The translations under genes were made by a program, and so were the position numbers. The notes below the pieces were generated by a model. It saw only the letters and a program-made list of their open reading frames with translations, did not search any database and was not told the origin of the DNA. Below, piece after piece: positions 32,526-42,612 of a DNA stretch of 53,049 nt (within the stretch, counting starts at the first letter, position 1; the number at the start of each line of letters is the position of its first letter). Source of the DNA: Betaproteobacteria bacterium (lineage in GTDB: Bacteria > Pseudomonadota > Gammaproteobacteria > Burkholderiales > Usitatibacteraceae); contig JAABQW010000221.1 in NCBI GenBank assembly GCA_011391275.1, positions 1 to 53,049 on the forward strand, in the 5' to 3' direction.

Positions 32526-33251
32526 CACCCTGACCGAGAACGGCGTGAAGTTCGTGTCGCGGTCGTAGTAGTCCTCGCGCTCGGCCCGCTTGAGCCAGCC
32601 CACGATGGCGTAGGTGACGGGCGTGAACGCGACCTCCACGCCCACCTTCATCACGAACTGCGCGAGCATCACCAGGGGGAGCTTCTCGTCGGGGATGATT
32701 CCCGTGCCGTAGAAGGCCAGCGGGTAGAAGAGGGCCGAGTCGACGCCCTCGCCCACCACCGTCGAGCCGATCGTGCGCGACCACAGCCAGCGCCCCTGCG
32801 TGAGGATCTTCATCTTCGCGAGCGTGAACGAGTTCACGAACTCGCCGCAGAAGTAGGCGATCATCGACGCCCCGGCCACGCGCCACGCCTGGCCGAACGC
32901 CACCTCGTAGGCGGCCTGGTTCTTCCAGAAGGGCGCCGGCGGCAGCGACACCACGACCCACGCCATGAACGAAGCGAAGGCGAGCCCCGCGAACCCGGCC
33001 CAGATCACGCGCCGCGAGCGCGCGTAGCCGTAGACCTCGGTGAGGATGTCGCCGAAGACGTAGGAGATCGGGAAGAAGAGCACGCCGGCGCCGAAGGTGA
33101 CGATGCCCAGCAGGGGCAGGTCGACCTGCGAGACCTTGGCCGGCCCGACGAGGTTCGAGCAGATGAGGACGGTCACGAAGGCCGCCATCACGAACTCGTA
33201 GTAGCGGTAATGGCGCTGCGGTGGCGGCTGGGCCGCGGGAGTTTTTTGCAT
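32523..33251 (-). CDS. Queuosine precursor transporter (YhhQ family)
   Basis: YYEFVMAAFVTVLICSNLVG; ISYVFGDILTEVYGYARSR; YFCGEFVNSFTLAKMK. Confidence 0.92.
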   Translation of the reverse strand: MQKTPAAQPPPQRHYRYYEFVMAAFVTVLICSNLVGPAKVSQVDLPLLGIVTFGAGVLFFPISYVFGDILTEVYGYARSRRVIWAGFAGLAFASFMAWVVVSLPPAPFWKNQAAYEVAFGQAWRVAGASMIAYFCGEFVNSFTLAKMKILTQGRWLWSRTIGSTVVGEGVDSALFYPLAFYGTGIIPDEKLPLVMLAQFVMKVGVEVAFTPVTYAIVGWLKRAEREDYYDRDTNFTPFSVRV

Positions 33252-33370
33252 GAGGTGGGCTCCGACTCATCCGGGTGTTTCGGGGATCGCGTGCCGCTCC
33301 CGGGTGCGGCTTGCGTCGTGGATCAGGATTCAGGGCGGCTACGATACCCCAAAGTGACCGACATTGATGC

Positions 33371-33565
33371 GAGGGGGGAGTGACGCGGCCCAAAGACGGG
33401 GACACGGATGAACACGGATGAACACGGATATTTCTTGATCCAGATCCGCCGTCGACCAGTTCACCGTCGACTCGATTCCGCACGGGGCATCCAGCCCTCG
33501 ATTCACATCCGTGTTCATCCGTGTTCATCCGTGTCAAAGTCCTTGGGCAGCGTCACTCCCCTCTG
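33371..33565. repeat. Large inverted repeat (59-nt arms, 52/59 identical; innermost 29 bp perfect) containing tandem AACACGGATG units
   Basis: Left GAGGGGGGAGTGACGCGGCCCAAAGACGGGGACACGGATGAACACGGATGAACACGGAT (33371-33429); revcomp of 33507-33565 CAGAGGGGAGTGACGCTGCCCAAGGACTTTGACACGGATGAACACGGATGAACACGGAT. Confidence 0.95.
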
Positions 33566-34330
33566 CCTAACCGCCTCGAAAAGCGCGATCGACCCCGCCA
33601 CCCCCGCGTTGAGCGACTCCGCCCGCCCGGGCATGGGGATGTGCACGCGCACCGTCGCCGCGTCCTTCAACGCCTGCGACAGCCCCGCGCCCTCGTTGCC
33701 CACCAGGAATGCCACGGGGCCGCGCAGGTCGGTGTCGTGGAGCGAGGCCTTCGCCTCGCCGCAGAGCGCGATCGTGGCACCCGCGAACGCCGCGACGAAC
33801 GCGCCGAGATCGACCCCCTCCACGATGTTCAGCGCGAAGTGCGCGCCCTGCCCCGCGCGCAGCACCTTGGGCGACCACGCGAAGGCGCAGGTGGGCGAGA
33901 GCAGCACGTGCTCCACGCCCGCGGCGGCGGCGCTGCGCAGGAGCGTGCCGACGTTGCCCGGGTCCTGGATGTCCTCCAGCGCGAGGCAGAAGGCGGCCGT
34001 GGCAGGCACGGGGCGGCCCGCGGGCGTCGGCACGACCGCGAGGATCCCGGCCGGGGATTCGACGCCGCTCACCGAATCGAAGAGCGTGTCGGCGAGTTGC
34101 AGCGCCTGCGCCGGGCGCACGCGCGCCACGAGGGCGTCGGCTTGCCCGCCGGCTGCCGCGCTGCCGCTCAGGAAAAGTTGTGCCACGGGGTGGCCGGCGT
34201 CGAGGCAGGCCTCGACGAGGTGCGCGCCCTCGATCACCGTGTAGCCCTGCCTGCGCCGCTCGGCCGCCGAGGAGGCGAGCCGCGCCAGCGCCTTGTAGGC
34301 GGCGTTGTCGCGGGAGGCGATCGTCTTCAT
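33515..34330 (-). CDS. TrmH/SpoU-family RNA methyltransferase (RlmB-like)
   Basis: LEDIQDPGNVGTLLRSAAAAG; AFLVGNEGAGLS; IPMPGRAESLNAGVAGSIALFEAVRQ; C-term GVTLPKDFDTDEHG* lies in the repeat. Confidence 0.9.
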   Translation of the reverse strand: MKTIASRDNAAYKALARLASSAAERRRQGYTVIEGAHLVEACLDAGHPVAQLFLSGSAAAGGQADALVARVRPAQALQLADTLFDSVSGVESPAGILAVVPTPAGRPVPATAAFCLALEDIQDPGNVGTLLRSAAAAGVEHVLLSPTCAFAWSPKVLRAGQGAHFALNIVEGVDLGAFVAAFAGATIALCGEAKASLHDTDLRGPVAFLVGNEGAGLSQALKDAATVRVHIPMPGRAESLNAGVAGSIALFEAVRQRGVTLPKDFDTDEHG

Positions 34331-34332
34331 CG

Positions 34333-34950
34333 TCACCAGGGCAGGCGGTGCTGCGCGATCGCCTCGCGGACCGGGCCGAAGGTCCGCCGGTGGATCTCGC
34401 AGGGCCCGAGGGAGCGCAGCGCCGCCAGGTGCTCGGCCGTCGGGTAGCCCTTGTGGCGGGCGAAGCCGTAGCCGGGAAAACGCGCGTCGAGCGCGACCAT
34501 CTCCTCGTCGCGCGCGGTCTTGGCGAGGATGGAGGCGGCCGAGATGGCGGGCACGAGGCGGTCGCCCTTCACGATGGCCCGCGACGACCAGCGCGAGCGC
34601 GGTACGTGCAGCCCGTCGACGAGCACCTCCTGCGGGTCGACCCCGAGGGCGTCGATGGCGCGGGCCATGGCCTCGAGGCTCGCGCGCAGGATGTTCATCT
34701 CGTCGATCTCCGCCACGGTCGCCGTGGCCACCGCCCACGCCAGCGCGTCGCGCCGGATGGCGATCGCGAGCGCATCGCGACGCGGGCCGTCGAGGAGCTT
34801 GGAGTCGGCGAGTCCCGGCACGGGGCGCGCGGGGTCGAGGATCACCGCCGCTGCGTACACCGCACCGGCGAGCGGGCCGCGGCCTGCCTCGTCGACCCCG
34901 CACAGGAGGGGCGTGAAGGGGACGCTACCCTTCAAGAACGTCCCCTTCAT
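34333..34950 (-). CDS. rnhB: Ribonuclease HII (N-terminal start uncertain)
   Basis: [58 protein letters not shown]. Confidence 0.93.
   Translation of the reverse strand: MKGTFLKGSVPFTPLLCGVDEAGRGPLAGAVYAAAVILDPARPVPGLADSKLLDGPRRDALAIAIRRDALAWAVATATVAEIDEMNILRASLEAMARAIDALGVDPQEVLVDGLHVPRSRWSSRAIVKGDRLVPAISAASILAKTARDEEMVALDARFPGYGFARHKGYPTAEHLAALRSLGPCEIHRRTFGPVREAIAQHRLPW
34914..34949. repeat. Palindrome with 11-bp perfect arms TGAAGGGGACG / CGTCCCCTTCA inside the lpxB/rnhB overlap
   Basis: Arms 34914-34924 and 34939-34949, 14-nt loop containing the lpxB stop codon. Confidence 0.9.
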
Positions 34951-36094
34951 GCCCCTTCGAGAGCCAGGGGGCCAGGGCCTGCGCGACGCGCTCGTCGTTG
35001 CCGCAGCGAAGCTCGGCGTGGATCGCGCGATAGCGCTCCATGAGCCGCTCCCGGGCGCCCTTGTGGTCGAGCCAGTTGCCGATCGCCTGTTCCAGGTTTT
35101 CCGGCGTGGCGTGCTCCTGCAGGAGCTCGGGCACGATGAACTCGCCCGCCAGGATGTTGGGCAGCCCCACCCACGGCATCAGGGCCTTGCGCATCATGAG
35201 GCGGTAGGTGAGCGCGGGGACCTTGTAGGTGATGACCATCGGGCAGCGCGCGAGCGCGCCCTCGAGGGTCGCCGTGCCGCTTGCCACCAGCGCACAATCG
35301 GCCGCCTGGAGCGCGAGACGCGCGTGCCCGAAGAGGATCGTGAGGTCGAGCCCCTGCGCCTCGCGCGCATAGAGCCGCGACTCGAAGAAGTCGCGCGTCT
35401 CGCGGGTGGCGAGCGGCACGAAGAAGCGCGTGCCCGGCCGCCGCCGGGCGAGCCGCGACGCCGTGTCGATGAAGAGGTCGGCGTGCGCCCCGAGCTCGCC
35501 GCGCCGGCTGCCAGGCAACAGCGCCACCGCGGTCGCCGCTTCCGCCAGGCGCAGCTGCACGCGCGCCTCCGCCCGGTCGGGCGCCATCGGGATCTCGTCG
35601 GCAAGCGGATGGCCCACGTAGGTGGCGGCAATGCCCGCCTTCTCGTAGAGCGGCGCCTCGAAGGGGAAGACGGCGAGCACGTGGTCGACCGCGCGGCCGA
35701 TGGCCGGGAGCCTCCCCGCGCGCCATGCCCAGATCGAGGGGCTCACGTAGTGCACGGTGGGGATGCCGGCGCGCTTGAGCTTCGCCTCGAGCCCCAGGTT
35801 GAAGTCCGGCGCGTCCACGCCGATGAAGAGGTCGGGGCGGTCGGCGGCGAGCTGCGCGGCGAGGCCCGAGCGGATGCGCAGCAGTTCCGGCAGGCTCCTC
35901 ATCGCCTCGACGTAGCCGCGCACCGAGAGCTTCTCCATGGGCACGAGCGTGCGCGCTCCTGCGGCGATCATCTTCGGGCCCGCGATGCCGTAGAACTCGG
36001 TGCCGGGAAAGCGGCTGCGCACGGCGCGCACGAGCGCCGCCCCGAGCAGGTCCCCCGAGGCCTCCCCGGCGACGATGGCGACGCGACGGATCAT
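34925..36094 (-). CDS. lpxB: Lipid-A-disaccharide synthase
   Basis: [58 protein letters not shown]. Confidence 0.95.
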   Translation of the reverse strand: MIRRVAIVAGEASGDLLGAALVRAVRSRFPGTEFYGIAGPKMIAAGARTLVPMEKLSVRGYVEAMRSLPELLRIRSGLAAQLAADRPDLFIGVDAPDFNLGLEAKLKRAGIPTVHYVSPSIWAWRAGRLPAIGRAVDHVLAVFPFEAPLYEKAGIAATYVGHPLADEIPMAPDRAEARVQLRLAEAATAVALLPGSRRGELGAHADLFIDTASRLARRRPGTRFFVPLATRETRDFFESRLYAREAQGLDLTILFGHARLALQAADCALVASGTATLEGALARCPMVITYKVPALTYRLMMRKALMPWVGLPNILAGEFIVPELLQEHATPENLEQAIGNWLDHKGARERLMERYRAIHAELRCGNDERVAQALAPWLSKGHEGDVLEG

Positions 36095-36125
36095 GCCGTG
36101 CCCATGGCGCTCACCCGGGCCACGC

Positions 36126-36902
36126 TCAGCGCACGATGCCGCGCGTCGACGTCGCGAGGAACTCGACGATGGCGCCCACCTCGGGGGCCGACTGCGCCTG
36201 GCGCCCGAGCTCCGCCTTCGCGTCCGCGAGCGTGAGCCCGGACTTGTAGAGCGTCCGGTAGGCGCGCTTGAGCGCGGCGAGCGCCTCCGGCGTGAACCCC
36301 CTCCGCTTGAGGCCCTCGCTGTTGATGCCGTGCGGCGCGCAGGGGTGCCCGGCGACCGTCACGAAGGGGGGGATGTCCTGCAGCACCACGGAGGAGACGC
36401 CGGCCATGACATGCGCGCCCACCTTCACGAACTGGTGCACGCCGGTGAAGCCGCCGAGCACCGTGTGGTCGCCGATGCTGACGTGGCCCGCGAGCGTGGC
36501 GTTGTTGGCGAACACCGTGTGGTCGCCAACGACGCAGTCGTGCGCGATGTGGCAGTACGCCATGATCCAGTTGTCGTTGCCCACGGTGGTCTCGCCGCGG
36601 TCCTGCGCAGTGCCGCGGTTGATCGAGCAGTACTCGCGGACGGTGTTGCGGTCGCCGATCACGAGGCGCGTGGGCTCGCCGCGGTACTTCTTGTCCTGGT
36701 TCGCCTCGCCGACGGAGCAGAAGTGGAAGATGCGGTTGTCGCGGCCGATGGTCGTGTGGCCCGTCAGCACGCAGTGCGAGCCGATCGTCGTGCCCTCGCC
36801 CACCTCGACGTCGCCGTCGATGACGGTGTAGGGGCCGACGCGCACGCCGGCGGCGAGCCGCGCGCGCGGGTCGACGATGGCCGTGGGGTGGATCGCGCTC
36901 AT
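36126..36902 (-). CDS. lpxA: Acyl-ACP--UDP-N-acetylglucosamine O-acyltransferase
   Basis: [53 protein letters not shown]; hexapeptide repeats. Confidence 0.96.
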   Translation of the reverse strand: MSAIHPTAIVDPRARLAAGVRVGPYTVIDGDVEVGEGTTIGSHCVLTGHTTIGRDNRIFHFCSVGEANQDKKYRGEPTRLVIGDRNTVREYCSINRGTAQDRGETTVGNDNWIMAYCHIAHDCVVGDHTVFANNATLAGHVSIGDHTVLGGFTGVHQFVKVGAHVMAGVSSVVLQDIPPFVTVAGHPCAPHGINSEGLKRRGFTPEALAALKRAYRTLYKSGLTLADAKAELGRQAQSAPEVGAIVEFLATSTRGIVR

Positions 36903-36906
36903 CGCC

Positions 36907-37362
36907 TCACGGGCCCCCCTCGACCGGCCGCAGGACGCAGAGGAGCGCGGCTTCGGCGGCCACCGCCCCGTCCACACGCGCCACGGCGTTGAACTTGCCG
37001 AGGCCGCGCGAGAGCCGCAGCTGCTCGATCTCGAACACCAGCTGGTCGCCGGGGCGCACCGGGCGCTTGAAGCGCGCGCCGTCGATGCCGGCGAAGTAGT
37101 ACACGTGCCTGCCGTCGTTCTTCTGGCCAAGGGACAGCAGCCCCAGCATCGCGCACGCCTGCGCCATCGCCTCGATGACGAGCACGCCGGGCATCACCGC
37201 GAAGTGCGGGAAGTGGCCCTGGAAGAAGGGCTCGTTGGCGGTCACGTTCTTGAGGGCCACGAGCCGCCTGTCCTTCTCCCACTCGACGATGCGGTCGAGC
37301 AGCAGGAACGGATAGCGGTGCGGCAGGTACTCCTTGATCTGCTCAATGTTCATCGGTTCCAT
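36907..37362 (-). CDS. fabZ: 3-hydroxyacyl-[ACP] dehydratase FabZ
   Basis: [45 protein letters not shown]. Confidence 0.96.
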   Translation of the reverse strand: MEPMNIEQIKEYLPHRYPFLLLDRIVEWEKDRRLVALKNVTANEPFFQGHFPHFAVMPGVLVIEAMAQACAMLGLLSLGQKNDGRHVYYFAGIDGARFKRPVRPGDQLVFEIEQLRLSRGLGKFNAVARVDGAVAAEAALLCVLRPVEGGP

Positions 37363-38386
37363 GGTCTTCTCCGGGTGCGGCCTTTTCCCTGGCCTGGCGT
37401 GCGATCCTGTCCAGCCGCCGCAGGTGCGCGGCGTTCCTGAGCCAGTCGGCGTGGGGCATCATCGGCAGGCCCGAGGAGTAGACCCCCGGTTGCCTGATCG
37501 ACTTCGTGACGAAGGTGGTGCCCGTCACGGTGACGCCGTCCGCGATCTCGATGTGGCCGACGATTCCCACGCCGCCGCCGATCACGCAGTGGCGGCCGAT
37601 GACGGTGCTGCCGGAGATGCCGGTGCATCCGGCGATGACGGTGTGCGCGCCGATGCGGCAGTTGTGGGCGACCTGCACCTGGTTGTCGATCTTCACGCCC
37701 TCCCCGACCACCGTGTCGCCGAGCGCCCCGCGGTCGATCGTCGTGTTGGCGCCGACCTCCACGTCGTCGCCCAGCACGGCGCCGCCCACCTGCGGGATCT
37801 TGACCCACTTGCCCGCGTCCGGCGCCATGCCGAAGCCGTCGGCGCCGATCACCGCGCCCGAGTGCAGGATGCAACGCGCGCCCACCGAGCAGCCGTGGTA
37901 GATCGTGACGCGGGGGTGCAGGACCGTGTCGTCGCCGATCGAGGCGCCCTCGCCGACCGTGCAGCCCGCCCCGATGCGCGCTCTCTCGCCGACGCGCGCG
38001 CCGGCGGCGATCACCGCGAACGGCCCGATCTCCGCGGTTGGCGCCACCCGGGCGGCCGGGTCGACGCAGGCCGTGGGATGCGCGCCGGCCACGGCCTCCC
38101 GCGGCGGGTGGAACAGCGCCACGGTGCGCGCGAAGTAGGCGTAGGGGTTGTCCGCGACGATGCGCGGGATCGCGGTCGCGTCCCGGTCGCGCGCGCCCAG
38201 GATCACCGCGCCGGCGCGCGTCACGGCGAGCCTGGAGCGGTATCGCGGGTTGGCGAGGAAAGTGAGCTCGCCGGGGCCGGCCTCGTCGAGCGTGGCCACG
38301 CCGGTGACCTCGACGGCGGGGTCGCCGGCGACCTCGCCGCCGAGGCGGCGGACTATTTCCTGCAGGGTGAGGCGCTGGGGGGGCAA
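37343..38386 (-). CDS. lpxD: UDP-3-O-(3-hydroxyacyl)glucosamine N-acyltransferase
   Basis: LTLQEIVRRLGGEVAGDPAVEVTGVATLDEAGPGELTFLANPRY; hexapeptide repeats; GVYSSGLPMMPHADWLRNAAHLRRL. Confidence 0.95.
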   Translation of the reverse strand: MPPQRLTLQEIVRRLGGEVAGDPAVEVTGVATLDEAGPGELTFLANPRYRSRLAVTRAGAVILGARDRDATAIPRIVADNPYAYFARTVALFHPPREAVAGAHPTACVDPAARVAPTAEIGPFAVIAAGARVGERARIGAGCTVGEGASIGDDTVLHPRVTIYHGCSVGARCILHSGAVIGADGFGMAPDAGKWVKIPQVGGAVLGDDVEVGANTTIDRGALGDTVVGEGVKIDNQVQVAHNCRIGAHTVIAGCTGISGSTVIGRHCVIGGGVGIVGHIEIADGVTVTGTTFVTKSIRQPGVYSSGLPMMPHADWLRNAAHLRRLDRIARQAREKAAPGEDHGTDEH

Positions 38387-38402
38387 GGAATTCCGCTCGC
38401 GG

Positions 38403-38897
38403 CTACTTGTCCGCGAGCGCCTTGATGACCTTGTCGGTGATGTCGATGCGGGAGCTGGCGAACACTGCCTCCTGCACGACCAGGTCGAACTTCTCCGCCT
38501 CGGCGATCTGGTTGATGGCGCGCGTGGCCCGCTCCTGCACCTGGGCGAGCTCCTCGTTCCTGCGCAGGTTGAGGTCCTCGCGGATCTCGCGCTGCAGGCG
38601 CTGGAAGTTGCGGCTCACGTCGGCGAGCTGCCTTTCCTTCTCGCGGCGCGCCCCCTCGGGCAGCTGCACGCTGTCCTTCTCGAGATCGGCCTGCAGGTCG
38701 CGGCCCTGCTTCTCGAGCTTGGCGAGCTCGGCGTTGCGCGCCGAGAACTCGCGCTCGAGCTTCTGCTGCGCGCGCCGCGCGGGCGCCGCCTCGCGGAACA
38801 CGCGCTCGGTGTTCACGAAGCCGATCCTCACCTCCGCGGCGAATCCCGCCGCCGCGATCGCGCCGAGTGCGGCCGCCAGTGCCTTGCGCCAGTCCAT
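38403..38897 (-). CDS. OmpH/Skp family periplasmic chaperone
   Basis: Signal peptide; RIGFVNTERVFREAAPARRAQQKLEREF; coiled-coil; bamA-skp-lpxD synteny. Confidence 0.92.
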   Translation of the reverse strand: MDWRKALAAALGAIAAAGFAAEVRIGFVNTERVFREAAPARRAQQKLEREFSARNAELAKLEKQGRDLQADLEKDSVQLPEGARREKERQLADVSRNFQRLQREIREDLNLRRNEELAQVQERATRAINQIAEAEKFDLVVQEAVFASSRIDITDKVIKALADK

Positions 38898-38919
38898 GTC
38901 CCTCGGTTCTCCCCTTGGC

Positions 38920-41217
38920 CTAGAAGATCCTGCCCAGCTGGAATTGGAAGCGCTCGACCTTGTCGAAATCCTCGGTCCTGAAGGGATAGCTGAACGAGAA
39001 CTTGAGCGGCCCCACCGGCGAGTCCCAGCTCACCGCGATGCCCGTCGAGGCGCGGATGTCGTCGACGCTGGGGTTCTGCAGGGCCCCCCAGACGTAGCCC
39101 GCGTCGACGAACGTGGACAGGCGCACGCTCTTGTCCTTGATGCCGGGCATCGGGAAGAGCACCTCGAGGTTGCCGATGACGCGGCGGTTGCCGCCCAGCG
39201 AGTCGCCGTTGATGTCGCGTGGGCCGAGGGACGCCGTCTCGAAGCCGCGCACGGAGCCCACGCCGCCCGCGTAGAAGTTCTTGAAGAAGGGCAGCGGCTT
39301 GTCGTCCAGGCCCTCGGCGTAGCCCAGCTCGGCATTCGCGAGGAAGGTGAGCCAGGGGATGCGCGCCGGCGTCCAGAGGAACTGCTGCTGCAGGTTGATG
39401 CGGTAGTAGCGCAGGTCTCCCGGCGGCATGCCCACCTCGAGCCCGATGTCGGTGAGCCAGCCCCGCGTCGGGTAGGTGAGGCTGTCGCGCGAGTCGCGCG
39501 TGTAGCCCACGTTCAGGCGGAAGGTGTCGGTCTCCTCGCCGAACGTGTTCACGAAGTCCAGGTAGCGAGGCGGGGACGAGAGCGGGTCGAGCTCGAGCAG
39601 CGTGTTCTCCGCCGTGAGGCCCACGCGGACGGCGTCGTATTCCGTGAGGGGAATGCCGAAGTTCACGCCCACCCCGGAGGTGCTGGTCTTGTAGGACGAG
39701 ACCGCCAGGTCGTCGGTGTCGACGTCGCGCCGGAAGAGGTCGATGCCGGCGGCGATGCCGTCCACCGTCCAGTACGGGTTCACGTAGGTGATCGAGTAGA
39801 TCTTGTTGACCGAGCCGCTGTTCACCTGGAAGGCGAGCTGGTTGCCGGAGCCGAATATGTTGGCCTGCGAGACGGAGGCCGACACGGTGACGCTGTCGGC
39901 CTGGGAGTAGCCGATGCCGAAGTTGAGGCTGCCGGTGTTCTTCTCGATCACCGTCACCACCACGTCGACCTGGTCGGCGGTGCCCGCGACCGACGGTGTC
40001 TCGATGTTCACTTCCGAGAAGTAGCCGGTGCGCTGCAGGCGTTCCTTGGAGCGGGCGATCTTCTCCAGGGAATACCAGGAGTTCTCGAGCTGGCGCAGCT
40101 CGCGGCGCACGACCCCGTCCTGGGTGCGCGAGTTGCCCACGACGTTCACGCGCCGCACGTACACGCGCCGGCCCGGGTCGACGAAGAAGGTGAAGGAGGC
40201 GATGCGCTTCTCGCGGTCCACGTCCGGCACCGGGTTCACGTTGGCGAAGGAATAGCCGTCGTTGCCCAGGCGGTCGGTGATGCGCTTCACGCTCTCGATG
40301 ATGCGCTCGCGCGAGAACGTGTCGCCCGCTTGCAGGGTCACGAACTCGCGCAGCTCGCGCTCCGGCACCAGGAGGTCGCCGCCGAAGCGGATGTCGCCGA
40401 GCCGGTAGACCGGGCCCTCGTTGATCGCGATGGTGATGAAGATCTTCTCGCGGTCCGGCGTGATGGAGACCTGCGTGGACTCGATGTTGAACTCGAGGTA
40501 GCCGCGGTTCAGGTAGAAGGAGCGCAGCGACTCCAGGTCCGCGGTGAGCTTCTGCTTGGAGTACTGGTCGTCCTTGGTGAGCCAGGTGAGCCAGCCCGGC
40601 GTCGTGAGCTGCATCTCGCGCAGGAGCTGGCGCTCGGTGAAGTCCTTCGCCCCGATGATGTTGATGTCGGAGATGCGCGTGACCTCGCCTTCCTCGATGT
40701 CGAAGCGCAGCGACACGCGGTTGCGCTCGAGCGGCGTCACCGTCGTGCGCACCTTCGAGGAGTAGAACCCGCGCGAGGTGTACTGGCGCTTGAGCTCCTT
40801 CTCGGCGCGGTCGAGGACCGACTTGTCGTAGATCTTGGACTCCGAGATGCCCGCCTGCTTGAGGCCGTCCTTGAGGTTGTCCTTGGTGAACTCCTTGGCG
40901 CCCTCGATCTCGATGGCGGCGATGGCGGGGCGCTCCTGCACGAACACCACGAGCACGTCGCCGTCGGCCTCCAGGCGCACGTCCGCGTAGAAGCCCGTCG
41001 CGTAGAGGGCCCGCACGGCCTGGGCGGCCTTCTGGTCGTCCAGCCTCTCGCCCACCTTCACGGGCAGGTAGGAGAAGACGGTCCCGGCCTCGGTCCGCTG
41101 GACTCCCTCCACGCGGATGTCCTTCACGACGAACGACTGGATGGCGAGCGCCGGAGCCGAGGCGGCGAGCGCGCAGGCGATGGCGAGGCGCAGCGGCAGG
41201 AAGCGGGGATTTTTCAA
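38920..41217 (-). CDS. bamA: Outer membrane protein assembly factor BamA
   Basis: 765 aa; POTRA repeats; YVRRVNVVGNSRTQDGVVRRELRQLE; barrel with GGVGSVRGFE and C-terminal QFQLGRIF. Confidence 0.97.
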   Translation of the reverse strand: MKNPRFLPLRLAIACALAASAPALAIQSFVVKDIRVEGVQRTEAGTVFSYLPVKVGERLDDQKAAQAVRALYATGFYADVRLEADGDVLVVFVQERPAIAAIEIEGAKEFTKDNLKDGLKQAGISESKIYDKSVLDRAEKELKRQYTSRGFYSSKVRTTVTPLERNRVSLRFDIEEGEVTRISDINIIGAKDFTERQLLREMQLTTPGWLTWLTKDDQYSKQKLTADLESLRSFYLNRGYLEFNIESTQVSITPDREKIFITIAINEGPVYRLGDIRFGGDLLVPERELREFVTLQAGDTFSRERIIESVKRITDRLGNDGYSFANVNPVPDVDREKRIASFTFFVDPGRRVYVRRVNVVGNSRTQDGVVRRELRQLENSWYSLEKIARSKERLQRTGYFSEVNIETPSVAGTADQVDVVVTVIEKNTGSLNFGIGYSQADSVTVSASVSQANIFGSGNQLAFQVNSGSVNKIYSITYVNPYWTVDGIAAGIDLFRRDVDTDDLAVSSYKTSTSGVGVNFGIPLTEYDAVRVGLTAENTLLELDPLSSPPRYLDFVNTFGEETDTFRLNVGYTRDSRDSLTYPTRGWLTDIGLEVGMPPGDLRYYRINLQQQFLWTPARIPWLTFLANAELGYAEGLDDKPLPFFKNFYAGGVGSVRGFETASLGPRDINGDSLGGNRRVIGNLEVLFPMPGIKDKSVRLSTFVDAGYVWGALQNPSVDDIRASTGIAVSWDSPVGPLKFSFSYPFRTEDFDKVERFQFQLGRIF

Positions 41218-41221
41218 TTCT

Positions 41222-42592
41222 TCAGCCCGTGAGGAGCCGGTTGATGTCGTTGTAGAAGGCGAAGAAGGTGAGCCCTGCCAGGATCGCCAGCCCGACGCGC
41301 TGCCCGATTTCCATGGTCCGCTCGGACACCGGCGAGCCCTTCACGATCTCGGCCGAATAGTACACCAGGTGACCCCCATCGAGGAGCGGGATGGGCAGCA
41401 GGTTGAGCACGCCGAGGCTCACGCTCACGAGAGCGAGGAAGCCCGCGAACGACACCCAGCCCAGCTGCGCCGACTGCCCCGCGTAGTCGGCGATCGTGAT
41501 CGGGCCGGAGAGGTTCTTCCACGAAACCTCGCCCAGGAGCATCTTGCCCAGCATCTTCAGGCTGAAGACCGAGAGGTCCCATACGCGGTGGGCGGCCTTC
41601 GGCACCGCCTCCAGCGGCCCGTGGCGGACGGTGGTCGTCATCCGCTCGAACTCGCGGCGCACCTCGGCGCCGGGCTCCACCCTGAGCAGCCCGATGCGCG
41701 CCTCCCCCTCGCCGCTCGGTTCCGGCACCGCGGAGAGCACGACGCGCGCCCCGCCCCGCTCCACCTCGATCGCGAGCACGCGCCCGGCGGATGCGCGCAC
41801 GCGCGCCGTGAACTGCCCCCAGGTCGAGACCGCCTCGCCTGCGATCGCGACGATGCGGTCACCCGCGAGAAGCCCGGCGCGCTCGCCGGCGCCGCCCGGG
41901 ACGATGCGCCCCAGCACGGCCGGCGCGCCGGGCGTGAACGCCTTCAGCCCGAGCTTGCGCAGGAAATCGCGGTCGAGGTCCTCCTTGGTCAGCACCGAGA
42001 GGTCGAGGGAGCGCGTCGCGCGTCCGCCTCCCGCCCCCTCGAGCTCGATCGCGACCTCGCCCCCGCGCACCGCCTCCTTGAGCAGCAGCCAGCGCACGTC
42101 GGTCCACGTGGCCGTCGGCTCGCCGCCGATCGCCCGGATCGTGTCGCCGTTGGCGAGCCCCGCGGCCGCGGCGGCCGTGGCCGGCGGCGGGTCGCCCACC
42201 ACGGGCTTCACGCCCGGCAGCCCCGTCACGAAGAGCGCCCAGTAGAGCAGGAACGCGGCGATGAAGTTGGCGGCGGGACCGGCGAGCACGATCGCGATGC
42301 GCCGGCCCACGCCCTGCCGGTCGAAGGCGCGGTGCAGCTCGGAGGCGGCCACGTCGCCTTCCCGCGAGTCGAGCATCTTCACGAAGCCGCCCAGCGGCAC
42401 GGCGGCGATCACCCATTCCGTGCGGTCGGGACCGGTGCGACGGATCCACAGGGGCCGGCCGAAGCCGACCGAGAAGCGCAGGATCTTCACCCCCGCCAGG
42501 CGCGCGACGGCGTAGTGGCCCCACTCGTGGACGACCACGAGGAGCCCCACGGTGACGAGGAAGGAGAGGATGGTGACCAGTGCGCCTGACAT
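41222..42592 (-). CDS. rseP: RIP metalloprotease RseP
   Basis: VVVHEWGHYAVARLAGVKILRFSVGFG; two PDZ-like regions; NLLPIPLLDGGHL. Confidence 0.95.
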   Translation of the reverse strand: MSGALVTILSFLVTVGLLVVVHEWGHYAVARLAGVKILRFSVGFGRPLWIRRTGPDRTEWVIAAVPLGGFVKMLDSREGDVAASELHRAFDRQGVGRRIAIVLAGPAANFIAAFLLYWALFVTGLPGVKPVVGDPPPATAAAAAGLANGDTIRAIGGEPTATWTDVRWLLLKEAVRGGEVAIELEGAGGGRATRSLDLSVLTKEDLDRDFLRKLGLKAFTPGAPAVLGRIVPGGAGERAGLLAGDRIVAIAGEAVSTWGQFTARVRASAGRVLAIEVERGGARVVLSAVPEPSGEGEARIGLLRVEPGAEVRREFERMTTTVRHGPLEAVPKAAHRVWDLSVFSLKMLGKMLLGEVSWKNLSGPITIADYAGQSAQLGWVSFAGFLALVSVSLGVLNLLPIPLLDGGHLVYYSAEIVKGSPVSERTMEIGQRVGLAILAGLTFFAFYNDINRLLTG

Positions 42593-42612
42593 GGGATCGA
42601 TTCTCGCCGATT

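Noticed and set aside
33252-33350. Possible structured leader or preQ1-type riboswitch upstream of the yhhQ-like gene (pairings 33282-33289 with 33342-33350 and 33293-33297 with 33306-33310)
   Set aside because: A possible -10 (TATCGT) overlaps the outer arm, which would then not be transcribed, and the sequence does not match preQ1 motifs I know; too weak to claim without covariation.
37343-37362. 20-nt overlap between lpxD and fabZ
   Set aside because: fabZ has an alternative in-frame ATG ([10 protein letters not shown]) only a few codons downstream; overlap is probably a start-choice issue.
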